The notes under the pieces: model-generated
The model's database searches: none
What the model was told of the DNA's origin: nothing
What the model saw: only the letters and a program-made list of their open reading frames with translations
Position numbers and translations under genes: made by a program
In this document: positions 1-7,260 of the stretch, piece after piece
Layout of the letters: each line of letters starts with the position of its first letter
How positions within the stretch are numbered: the first letter of the stretch is position 1
Assembly: GCF_009674725.1 (NCBI RefSeq)
Contig: NZ_WKKH01000047.1
Location: 1 to 32,017, forward strand
DNA length: 32,017 nucleotides
Source: Pedobacter petrophilus
Lineage (GTDB): Bacteria > Bacteroidota > Bacteroidia > Sphingobacteriales > Sphingobacteriaceae
Direction of reading: 5' to 3'

Positions 1-41
1 GGACCTTATTAAATTAACTCGGCTAAGGGGGGCTTTTTAAA

Positions 42-1673
42 GTGGTGAAGAGGGGTCAATTTGAAGCGGTTTATCCACACAACACCATTAATGGTATATT
101 TGAAGATAGCAGCAAAAATTTATGGGTGACAACAGATGGCGGAGGGCTTAATCGCTTTAATGTTAAAAAAAATGGTTTCGACATCATCAAGGTGAAAGAT
201 GGGCTGCCGAGTAATTTTCTCTTTAAGATTATTGAAGATGATGAAAAAAATCTTTGGATAGCAAGCAGCAGAGGCCTAATAAATTTTAACCCAGCGAGAA
301 TGTTGATTAAGGTTTACTCTCGCTCGAGCGGTTTGCTAACCGATCAATTTAACTATAGTTCGGGCTTTAAAGATAACAATGGGTACATTTATTTTGGAAG
401 TGTAAAAGGCTTAATCAGCTTTAACCCCAGATCATTTAAAACCACTAACACTCAACCGCCACTAAAAATTACCGGATTCCAGGTTGATAATGAGGAAATC
501 AGCATTCAAGACAGCTCGGTTTTATTTGAATCCATATTAAGCACGAAAAAAATAGTTCTAAATGATACACAGTCTTCATTTAGTATCGATTTTGCAGCAA
601 TCAGCTTTCTTTCTCCAGAAATGACTCAATACGCTTACCGGATGAAAGGCATTAGCGATGATTGGAATTACCTAAAAACCAATCGAAAAGTTTACTTTAC
701 TAAGCTATCGGCTGGTCATTATGTTTTCGAAGTAAAAGCGTTAGAAAACGGAAGTATCACTTGGACTTTCGATAATCCCCAATTAGCCATCACCATACTA
801 CCGCCATTATATAGAAGTCACCTTGCCTATTTTATCTATGCCATTTTAATATTGTTATTTGTATTGTATCTTTTTAGGTTCTATCACCTGCGAATGGCGA
901 ACAAGACTAAACAAAGAATGGAGCGCTTCGAGTACAACAAGGAGAAAGAAATCTACCGCGCTAAGATTGAATTCTTCACCAATATTGCTCACGAAATCCG
1001 AACCCCTTTAACGTTGATAAAAGGACCTATGGGTGATTTGATTAAGGATGCTTCAAGTGTGCCATTTATAGAGAAAAAGCTAAGAATGATGGAACGAAAC
1101 ACGGATCGACTTTTCAACCTCACCAATCAGTTGCTTGATTTTCGTAAAACAGAAGTTAATGGATTTTCTTTGAATTTTGTGAAGGCTAATATTTCAGGAG
1201 TCCTGCATGAGATTTTCACTATTTTCCAACCTGTTGCTAGAGAGAAGAATCTGACCTATAGATTGATTGTTTCCTCGGCAGATATAGAAGCATATATTGA
1301 CACAGAAGCGTTCTATAAGATCATAAGTAACCTTATCGATAATGCAATCAAATATAGCGACACACTAATTGAAGTAAAATTATATCTTGCTGAGGATAAG
1401 ATGGACGTATTTCAGGTTTCAGTAGCAAATGATGGAAAAACCATTCCCGATAATCTCCACACAAAGATATTTGAACCTTTTTTTAGGGCGACTGAAACGC
1501 AAATGAAGCAGGGAACAGGAATTGGCTTATCCCTAACTAAATCGCTAACTGAATTACACGGGGGTAATATAATTGTGGTAAATAATGCCTACGGACATAA
1601 CCTCTTTGTTGTCGAGTTGCCGATACACCAATTAATCGAATTTAACCTAAAAGGTAAATGGAAAAGAAAATAA
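42..1673 (+). CDS. HTCS-type sensor histidine kinase, N-terminally incomplete (probable frameshift at left edge)
   Basis: This is the C-terminal half of an inner-membrane sensor kinase of the Bacteroidota HTCS type, which senses glycan fragments in the periplasm. Visible in order are Reg_prop propeller blades (about residues 15-110, e.g. LWVTTDGGGLNRF), a Y_Y_Y domain (about 185-250), one membrane segment (about 261-280), a HisKA domain with the H-box NIAHEIRTPL (His317), and a HATPase with the N-box NLIDNAIKYS and G2 box GTGIGLSLTKSL. A normal HTCS has a signal peptide and about 14 blades ahead of this, so most of the sensor is missing here. In-frame stops lie at 15-17 and 24-26. The frame starting at base 2 is open to 38-40, and removing one G from the G6 run at 27-32 would join it to this frame. 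The GTG at 42 is therefore only a nominal start. The 3' end overlaps the regulator gene by 16 bases. Kinase identity is certain; the 5' structure is not. Confidence 0.85.
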   Translation: MVKRGQFEAVYPHNTINGIFEDSSKNLWVTTDGGGLNRFNVKKNGFDIIKVKDGLPSNFLFKIIEDDEKNLWIASSRGLINFNPARMLIKVYSRSSGLLTDQFNYSSGFKDNNGYIYFGSVKGLISFNPRSFKTTNTQPPLKITGFQVDNEEISIQDSSVLFESILSTKKIVLNDTQSSFSIDFAAISFLSPEMTQYAYRMKGISDDWNYLKTNRKVYFTKLSAGHYVFEVKALENGSITWTFDNPQLAITILPPLYRSHLAYFIYAILILLFVLYLFRFYHLRMANKTKQRMERFEYNKEKEIYRAKIEFFTNIAHEIRTPLTLIKGPMGDLIKDASSVPFIEKKLRMMERNTDRLFNLTNQLLDFRKTEVNGFSLNFVKANISGVLHEIFTIFQPVAREKNLTYRLIVSSADIEAYIDTEAFYKIISNLIDNAIKYSDTLIEVKLYLAEDKMDVFQVSVANDGKTIPDNLHTKIFEPFFRATETQMKQGTGIGLSLTKSLTELHGGNIIVVNNAYGHNLFVVELPIHQLIEFNLKGKWKRK

Positions 1674-2476
1674 TCCCTAAGCTAAGTATCTCGGAAACAA
1701 CGGAGGACAAATTTGTTATTTTGCTGGTAGATGATGAAGAAGATATTTTAGAATATGTGGCAGATTTACTTTGCGAAAAATACCATGTGTTAACAGCAGC
1801 AAGTGGAGAAGAAGCCCTGGAACGACTCCATCAGGAAATCATTCAGCTAGTAATTAGCGATGTGATGATGCCAAAGATGGACGGTTATGAACTGTGTGAG
1901 AAAATTAAATCTAATTTCGAGTACAGCCACATACCTGTAATACTGCTTACCGCAAAAACTGGTCTACAGGCAACGATTGATGGGTTGGAAATGGGTGCTG
2001 ATGCATATGTGGAAAAACCATTCCATTCGGATTTCCTGCTGGTTCAAGTCGCCTCATTACTCAAGAACAGGAATAAAATAAAAGCGTACTTTGCAAGCTC
2101 GCCGCTTATCCATATCAAAAGCATGGCCTATACCAAAGGTGATGAACTTTTTCTTGAAAAACTTCAAAACCTAATTAATGACCGAATTGATGACCCTGGA
2201 TTAAATGTTGATTATCTCGCAGACAGAATGAATATGAGCCGACCAACACTATACCGGAAAATAAAATCTATCTCCAACCTTAGCAGCAATGAGCTCATAA
2301 GCATCACCAGGCTAAAGAAATCTGCTGAATTACTCAGCCAAGGCGTGCTGAAAATATATGAAATTTCTCAAATGGTTGGTTTTAGTTCTCACAAACATTT
2401 TGGGAGAACTTTTTTCAAACAGTTTGGAATGTCTCCAAAAGAATATGTACAATCCAGACAGGTAAGTGGGCATTAG
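1658..2476 (+). CDS. Response regulator, REC plus AraC-type HTH (split HTCS output half)
   Basis: This is a cytoplasmic DNA-binding response regulator, expected to be phosphorylated by the upstream kinase and to activate a nearby glycan locus. The REC domain spans about residues 20-135 with acidic pocket Asp25/Asp26, phospho-acceptor Asp68 in LVISDVMMPKMDG, Thr98 and Lys120 (EKPF). A short linker leads to an AraC-family double HTH (about 165-268), including MSRPTLYRKIKSISNLS and VGFSSHKHFGRTFFKQFG. In canonical HTCS proteins these domains are fused to the kinase chain. Here the ATG sits inside the last six codons of the kinase in another frame, giving a 16-base overlap that suggests translational coupling. 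The same split occurs in the pair at 7261-11203, which argues against a sequencing error. Confidence 0.93.
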   Translation: MEKKIIPKLSISETTEDKFVILLVDDEEDILEYVADLLCEKYHVLTAASGEEALERLHQEIIQLVISDVMMPKMDGYELCEKIKSNFEYSHIPVILLTAKTGLQATIDGLEMGADAYVEKPFHSDFLLVQVASLLKNRNKIKAYFASSPLIHIKSMAYTKGDELFLEKLQNLINDRIDDPGLNVDYLADRMNMSRPTLYRKIKSISNLSSNELISITRLKKSAELLSQGVLKIYEISQMVGFSSHKHFGRTFFKQFGMSPKEYVQSRQVSGH

Positions 2477-2503
2477 CAGGTTGTTAAATGCTTAAAAGAT
2501 TAT

Positions 2504-3700
2504 TTACACGTCAAAGTCCTTATTCCAAAGAATCTTTTTTTTGGTATATAGCGCCTCATTCGCCAGATGAACGCTTATAGCAGTTCTTGCGCCAGTTAGT
2601 ACATTGCTGTCCGGAGTTGAGCCGTCCAGGATACGCTTGTGAAAATCTTCAAATGCATAGACTGTACCATCCAGTGGCTTTTGCAGTAAAATAGGAAAAC
2701 CCCCATCTTTATCCCAACCAATTTTGCTCGCACCTGTTACACCATCTATAATTTCCTTCGATGGCTGGGTCTTTTTTTCTGGATAAAACATTCCTTGGTC
2801 AATTAATAAAGATACTGTTCCAAGAGTGCCTTTAATTTTAAAAAGGTATCCATCTCGTGCATTACCACACATTGAACCAAAGTTTCCGATAAGTCCGATT
2901 TTGGAATATCTTAGCATCACTTGGACATTATCATATGTCTCCCTTCCATCCTTGTAGACATCAATGCCACCTGTGGCAAAAAATTCGTCAGGGTGTGTAT
3001 CGAAAAGCCAGTTTATGAAGTCAATTTGATGGGACAATAATTCAGCGACCAGCCCCCCGGAATAAGCCTTGTACATCCTCCAATTCACAGCACGCTCAAG
3101 ATTTTTGTTTGGAACTTCTCTACGCCAACTGCCATTCCTGTCCCATCTGCAGTCCACCTGGGTAATCTTTCCCAAACTTCCCTTCTCAATCATCTCCTTC
3201 ACGCGATAGTACAATGGAGAATAGCGGTACTGGTGCCCAACTTGCAGAATTTGCCGTTTTCTACCTCTCATTAAGCCAACTAGATTAATAGATTGCTGAA
3301 TATCGTAAGTCATGGTTTTTTCCAAATAGAGGTGACATCCGCTTTTGATAGTTTCGACCGCGATGGGATAATGCAGATATAATGGTACGGCAATCACAAC
3401 CGCATCAAGTTTTTCAGAACTTAACATTTGACCGTAATCTTTATATGTTTTCCAGCTCGCACTTCCGCTAATTTTTTTAGCACTCTCTAACCGGAAATCA
3501 AGAACATCACATACTGCTATGATTCGATACTTATCTGGCATTTTGTTAAGAATGTGTATTATTCCCTTTCCGCGGTCTCCACAGCCGATAATTGCTATAC
3601 GAATTGGAGGCACCTCAAGATTAACTGCGTTTAGCTTATTGGCAGCTAGTAATCCTCCAGCAAGTATGCTGCTATTTTTCAAAAAAACTCTTCTCTCCAT
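2504..3700 (-). CDS. Tat-exported Gfo/Idh/MocA family oxidoreductase
   Basis: This is a probable periplasmic NAD(P)-dependent sugar or glycoside oxidoreductase. The N-terminus carries a twin-arginine motif (ERRVFLKN) followed by a hydrophobic stretch, so the protein is probably exported folded with its cofactor. A Rossmann fold begins at about residue 34 (IAIIGCGDRGKGII). The family Glu-Lys pair is Glu127-Lys128 (YLEKTMTYDI). The catalytic-domain motif GGLVAELLSHQIDFINWLF supplies His224 and the following Asp. At 398 residues it is full length. In Bacteroidota, proteins of this subfamily are common in glycan loci, and some relatives oxidise glycosides to 3-keto intermediates; whether this one does so is inference. 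It is convergent with the preceding response regulator (27-base gap). It lacks the sequence features I associate with GH109, so I do not call it a glycosidase. Confidence 0.88.
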   Translation of the reverse strand: MERRVFLKNSSILAGGLLAANKLNAVNLEVPPIRIAIIGCGDRGKGIIHILNKMPDKYRIIAVCDVLDFRLESAKKISGSASWKTYKDYGQMLSSEKLDAVVIAVPLYLHYPIAVETIKSGCHLYLEKTMTYDIQQSINLVGLMRGRKRQILQVGHQYRYSPLYYRVKEMIEKGSLGKITQVDCRWDRNGSWRREVPNKNLERAVNWRMYKAYSGGLVAELLSHQIDFINWLFDTHPDEFFATGGIDVYKDGRETYDNVQVMLRYSKIGLIGNFGSMCGNARDGYLFKIKGTLGTVSLLIDQGMFYPEKKTQPSKEIIDGVTGASKIGWDKDGGFPILLQKPLDGTVYAFEDFHKRILDGSTPDSNVLTGARTAISVHLANEALYTKKKILWNKDFDV

Positions 3701-3802
3701 TTAAAATATCTCTTTGAATTTGTAATTGTATCAGAACAATATTTTTAGTAAATTATATAACACCAAACCCTCATGATCATCCATAACTAAATGAGACAAT
3801 TT

Positions 3803-4086
3803 TTAAATGGTTAACGTTAGGATCATATCTTTAAATATTTCAACTGGCAAATTAAAATAAAATAAATTTTGGTTTTGCTCATTTTTTAGCAATTCCGTCT
3901 CTATATCAGTATTTACTTCCACCAGGCTTGCATTCAGTACATAGCTAACACTGCCTTAAAAGCTGTTCCTAACGAATACACCAACTTCTTTAGCTTATAA
4001 TCGTCACAATAAATTACATCTCCAACCATTATTTTTTTGACTTTATAATTGATGTGGTCTTGAATGAGCAAATGACATGGTGCCAT
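3803..4086 (-). pseudogene. Decayed reading frame of unknown identity
   Basis: Two overlapping minus-strand open stretches read like one protein broken by a frameshift. The first runs 4086 to 3934 and includes the segment KIMVGDVIYCDDYKLKKLV. The second continues in another frame to a stop at 3803-3805 and includes TDIETELLKNEQNQNLFYF. Amino-acid composition is protein-like despite the high AT content. I do not recognise the family. The surrounding 3701-4335 spacer is otherwise empty apart from the palindrome at 4207. It could be chance open frames in AT-rich DNA. Confidence 0.3.
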
Positions 4087-4206
4087 TATCAATTATTATT
4101 CCGCGAAGTAGCATGTTCTTGATTAATTTTCTAAATCCACATCGATCTCAAAACACTACCTGTAAGCTTTTTAACTTTCAGGAAGATTTTAATCTCTAAA
4201 AATTTC

Positions 4207-4222
4207 GTTGGTACTTACCAAC
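4207..4222. promoter_or_regulatory. 16-bp perfect palindrome, possible operator
   Basis: GTTGGTACTTACCAAC is two 7-base arms (GTTGGTA and TACCAAC) around a 2-base centre. With no T-tract and almost no loop it is a poor terminator and looks more like a dimeric repressor site. It lies about 110 bases upstream of the small ORF at 4336. No regulator is assigned. Confidence 0.25.
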
Positions 4223-4335
4223 CTAATATCATCAATAGCTTAGATTTTCTTGGCAACTTTGGTAATCAACCAAAATCAATAATTAATAGTCAGTTAGCAA
4301 ATCATATTGACCGCCTTCGACATTTAAAACTAGTT

Positions 4336-4584
4336 ATGGAAACCAAAAAAACAAAGAATAAAGTCCTGAAAGTAGACAAGAAATTTGTATCACAATTGCC
4401 AGAAAAAGACTTAGACCATTTTAGCTTCAAAGATTGTTTAACAAAACAAAATGATGCGGCATCAATCAATCCAAAAGATTTTACTTCCCAAAAATGTCAA
4501 AAACACACTCAAGGAGACACAAAACAATTGGAAAATAGTGAAAACAATATCATAAAAATAAAGAAGATAAATTACCAAATTTAA
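4336..4584 (+). CDS. Small Lys-rich hypothetical protein (82 aa)
   Basis: This is an 82-residue, highly charged (Lys/Asp/Glu/Asn-rich) protein with no signal peptide or membrane segment. It has an ATG start in an AT-rich spacer and no homologue I recognise. The N-terminal part (LKVDKKFVSQL, residues 11-21) has the same residue spacing as leader peptides of Bacteroidota class I lanthipeptide precursors (L-K-L-x-K-x-x-I-x-x-L). The remainder contains two Cys (residues 35 and 54) and many Ser/Thr. No LanB, LanC, peptidase or exporter gene is in the window, so a RiPP role is only a hypothesis. It may also be a non-expressed chance frame. Confidence 0.4.
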   Translation: METKKTKNKVLKVDKKFVSQLPEKDLDHFSFKDCLTKQNDAASINPKDFTSQKCQKHTQGDTKQLENSENNIIKIKKINYQI

Positions 4585-4813
4585 TAGTTAAAATCATTGT
4601 TAAATCCACTCTCGAACAATTATAGGGAAAAGAAAGCAATTAGATATTTAAGATTCAGCGATAAAAAACAAAGTGAAAATTCGATAGAGAGAACATATAT
4701 TACCAACTTTTTTATGCAGAAATACTACGTATTTTAATTTCTTTTAGACCTCCCTATATTTTCAAACTAACTTTTATAAAGGGTGGACTCATGATGAGCA
4801 AACGCCTTGATGT

Positions 4814-4845
4814 AAAAAAAAGCCTGGGGCAAAGCAGCTCCAGGC
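4814..4845 (-). terminator. Rho-independent terminator of the DUF4397 gene
   Basis: Read on the minus strand, a GC-rich hairpin of about 9 bp (GCCTGG...CCAGGC with inner pairs, 6-base loop, 4822-4845) is followed by a run of seven to eight T residues (4814-4821). It begins 24 bases after the stop codon of the lipoprotein gene at 4869. Confidence 0.85.
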
Positions 4846-4868
4846 CTAAGTAGGAAAGAATTTTATCC

Positions 4869-5585
4869 TTAGTGTGCTGAAACCTTAAGGCTTATTTTCT
4901 GAGTATCAACTGTCGTGGCATTTAATCCTTTAGCCCAAACCGAATAGACAAATCCTTTTTTAAGCTCTACATCAGGCAAAGTAGATAGTACTTGTCCCGT
5001 GGCTTTGTCCTTCAAGAGTAGTGTGGCTTTTGCATTATCAGTTATGTATTTAAACGGAGTAGCTGTCTTGAAGGCCCTGTCACTAAACGTTGTGGTATCA
5101 CCTTGTATTTCTAAATTATAAGATGGCGCATCGGGGGAAAGGTTGATAAACCGAACTTGCGCCTTTTCAGTATTCCTTTCCAAAAAGGCATCTTTTAACA
5201 ATAGTACGTCTGCTGTCTGAGACTGATTAACCAAGAAAAGTGAATAATATACGCTTTCGGATAAGTCTACCTCTTTGTCTATCAACGTTGCCGAAGCATT
5301 TGCTGTAGTGACTTTTACCATTCTTTTACCAAGGAAAGCTTCCACATAATTGAGTTTATTGCCAAATGGTAGACCTTCGATGTTCACTTTTTTACCTCCC
5401 AGATAAAAATCAAGTGGTGTCGCATCGGGAAGAGCATTAAATACAGAAACCGCGCAAATTGGCTGTAGTGGCTGGTTATCATATTTTTTACAGCTATAAA
5501 AGATAGTAATTGTTGAAAGGGTTAAAAATGCAAAGAATAAATTTTTTCTCAATGTTTTCATGCCGATGTTTTTCGTGTTGTTCAT
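4869..5585 (-). CDS. DUF4397-domain lipoprotein
   Basis: This is a predicted surface or periplasmic lipoprotein of the DUF4397 family; its biochemical role is unknown. The N-terminus has a hydrophobic helix ending in the lipobox FYSC (Cys32, or Cys24 if the internal ATG at 5561 is the start) followed by Lys-Lys, typical of Bacteroidota lipoproteins. DUF4397 features include VSVFNALPDATPLDFYLGGK near the N-terminus and VRFINLSPDAPSYNLEI in the middle, giving two beta-sandwich-like repeats over about 238 residues. The ATG at 5561 gives a more usual signal length. The gene is monocistronic, with a strong terminator just downstream, and is divergent from the glycosyltransferase gene. Family assignment is firm, function unknown. 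Confidence 0.88.
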   Translation of the reverse strand: MNNTKNIGMKTLRKNLFFAFLTLSTITIFYSCKKYDNQPLQPICAVSVFNALPDATPLDFYLGGKKVNIEGLPFGNKLNYVEAFLGKRMVKVTTANASATLIDKEVDLSESVYYSLFLVNQSQTADVLLLKDAFLERNTEKAQVRFINLSPDAPSYNLEIQGDTTTFSDRAFKTATPFKYITDNAKATLLLKDKATGQVLSTLPDVELKKGFVYSVWAKGLNATTVDTQKISLKVSAH

Positions 5586-5633
5586 GTGAATTTTAATGAT
5601 TTAGTTTTAAGCTAAAACGCAGAAACTTCATTC

Positions 5634-5792
5634 AACGCAACAGGTCAATTAATAAAAATCTGAAATCTATGAACCTAATCTTTTTCTGTAGCGTAAAAGA
5701 TTAGATAAAACTAAAGCAATTCTTATTTACTCTAAATTTCTTTAAAACAAAATGAGCACTATAATGGAAAAATTCAAGGACGCTGTTGCGTT
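5634..5792. repeat. 159-bp segment bounded by 10-bp inverted repeats with an internal 10-bp hairpin
   Basis: AACGCAACAG at 5634-5643 is matched exactly in inverted orientation by CTGTTGCGTT at 5783-5792. Inside, CTAATCTTTT (5675-5684) and AAAAGATTAG (5695-5704) form a perfect 10-bp stem around a 10-base loop. The segment fills half of the divergent spacer between the DUF4397 and glycosyltransferase genes. No target-site duplication is evident. It could be a small non-autonomous element or a cis-regulatory structure. Confidence 0.4.
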
Positions 5793-5903
5793 TAGACCAT
5801 TAAAACCGTTCAGATATTAATTCTACAAGACAGATGCCTTTTGTTTCAGTTGCGTGGTTAAAATGGTTCCATCAAAAATTAATATAATAACATTTAAATA
5901 ATT

Positions 5904-6842
5904 ATGATAAGTCTGATAATTGCCTCAGCAAATCCAGAGTATTTAAAAAAACTTAAAGACAACATTGCCCAAACTATTGGTGTGCAATATGAGCTGCTTA
6001 TTACTGACAATAAAAATCAGAAAAAGGGCCTTTCACAAATGTATAATGAGGCAGCAAGCCTTGCTAAATTTGAGCTTTTATGCTTTATGCACGAAGACAT
6101 CGAATATATGACCTACGGTTGGGGACGGATTTTAATTGACACCTTTGCCTCGCGTACCATCGGTCTTTTGGGCGTCGCAGGTTCGACCTACAAGTCTTTA
6201 ACTCCTTCAATGTGGGTAGCAGATGGAATACTTGGGGATCCAGTAAGGGTAAATATGATCCAGCATTTCAAGTACACCTCTGTCAGCCCTATCCAACACC
6301 GGATAAATCCTCTGAAAGAACAATTATCTCAGGTAACTACCATTGATGGGGTATGGATGTGCATGCCCAGGTATGTATTTGAGCAGCATCGCTTTGATGA
6401 AGAACTTCTACCCGGTTTTCACGGTTATGATCTTGATCTGTCCTTACAAATTGTTGGCTCCTATCCGATATATGTTACGCATGAAATTTTGATAAGCCAC
6501 TTTTCAGAGGGTAATCCTGGAAGAGATTGGATGGATACGATTCTTAAAGTACACCAAAAACACCTTGCAAAACTGCCTTTGAATTATGCTAAACTACCCC
6601 AACCCATAATGCGAACAAGTGAAAAAAACGCACTTAAAGTGTTGCTTTTAGACCTTAGGCGATTAGGTTATAGTCTCCCTTTTCGACTAGCTATTATGCA
6701 TCGATTTAAATTTTACAAAGTTTTATCAGTTATTGAATTCATAAAATTTTATCATAAAATTCTGTTCAACAAACTTGTTCAAAAGAAAACAGGCAATTAT
6801 AAAATATCAAATGAAGCTATACCAAATGAAATAATCTGTTAG
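5904..6842 (+). CDS. StrF-like GT-A glycosyltransferase (Glyco_tranf_2_5 type)
   Basis: This is a probable cytoplasmic glycosyltransferase with a GT-A fold of the group containing a streptomycin-biosynthesis StrF-like domain. The N-terminus (ISLIIASANPEYLKKL) and the motif LLCFMHEDIEYM (about residues 67-78) mark the nucleotide-sugar-binding region. Downstream are the conserved blocks VAGSTYKSLTPSMW, TIDGVWMCMPRYVF, and FHGYDLDLSLQI with the Asp pair expected to contribute to catalysis. There is no signal peptide or membrane segment. The C-terminal 60 residues are Lys-rich and basic, suggesting membrane association. It stands alone, so donor and acceptor cannot be inferred; lipid-linked or surface glycan synthesis is the usual setting. 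Confidence 0.82.
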   Translation: MISLIIASANPEYLKKLKDNIAQTIGVQYELLITDNKNQKKGLSQMYNEAASLAKFELLCFMHEDIEYMTYGWGRILIDTFASRTIGLLGVAGSTYKSLTPSMWVADGILGDPVRVNMIQHFKYTSVSPIQHRINPLKEQLSQVTTIDGVWMCMPRYVFEQHRFDEELLPGFHGYDLDLSLQIVGSYPIYVTHEILISHFSEGNPGRDWMDTILKVHQKHLAKLPLNYAKLPQPIMRTSEKNALKVLLLDLRRLGYSLPFRLAIMHRFKFYKVLSVIEFIKFYHKILFNKLVQKKTGNYKISNEAIPNEIIC

Positions 6843-6921
6843 GCAACCAGCGCTTCAGTAGCAGTCAATTTGCCCACGCTTTATCTGGAGTTTAAGGGTT
6901 GTCCCTGGGCATCCCTACAAA

Positions 6922-7029
6922 TTAATTTGTCATCTTTTTTCTCTTACCATGATATAAAAAAGCAAAGGCCTTGGTATTATAATTGTGTTTTTGAGTGAGT
7001 TCATCATAATGAGGGGGGTTATGCGACAT
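6922..7029 (-). CDS. Small hypothetical ORF (35 aa) in a 418-base spacer
   Basis: This short minus-strand frame has an ATG start, begins MSHNPPHYDELTQKHNYN and ends in a basic tail (HGKRKKMTN). The composition is protein-like and unlike the low-complexity AT-rich sequence around it. I do not recognise it. It could be a genuine small protein, or the stranded C-terminal end of a decayed gene. The rest of 6843-7260 shows no further gene, tRNA or clear terminator. Confidence 0.3.
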   Translation of the reverse strand: MSHNPPHYDELTQKHNYNTKAFAFLYHGKRKKMTN

Positions 7030-7260
7030 CGTTGTTGTGATTTAGGTTTTTGGTTTTGGTGGTCAGATTTTAGTTATCTATATATGAGCCCAATTAATTG
7101 ATAAAGGTGCTGATTCTATTAAATTACCAAAGTTTCGAAGAAAAATTGTATGAGCCATTGAGCTTCAACAGAGATGATACCCGTTAGAAAAATTAGCTGT
7201 TATATTTCATTTGGCTGTATCAGATTACCTCCATTAAAAGATTGGGAATCTGTTGGTAGG

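Noticed and set aside
2504..3700. GH109 alpha-N-acetylgalactosaminidase
   Set aside because: It shares the Rossmann domain and Tat signal but lacks the GH109-type motifs; the EKTMTYDI block belongs to another Gfo/Idh/MocA subfamily.
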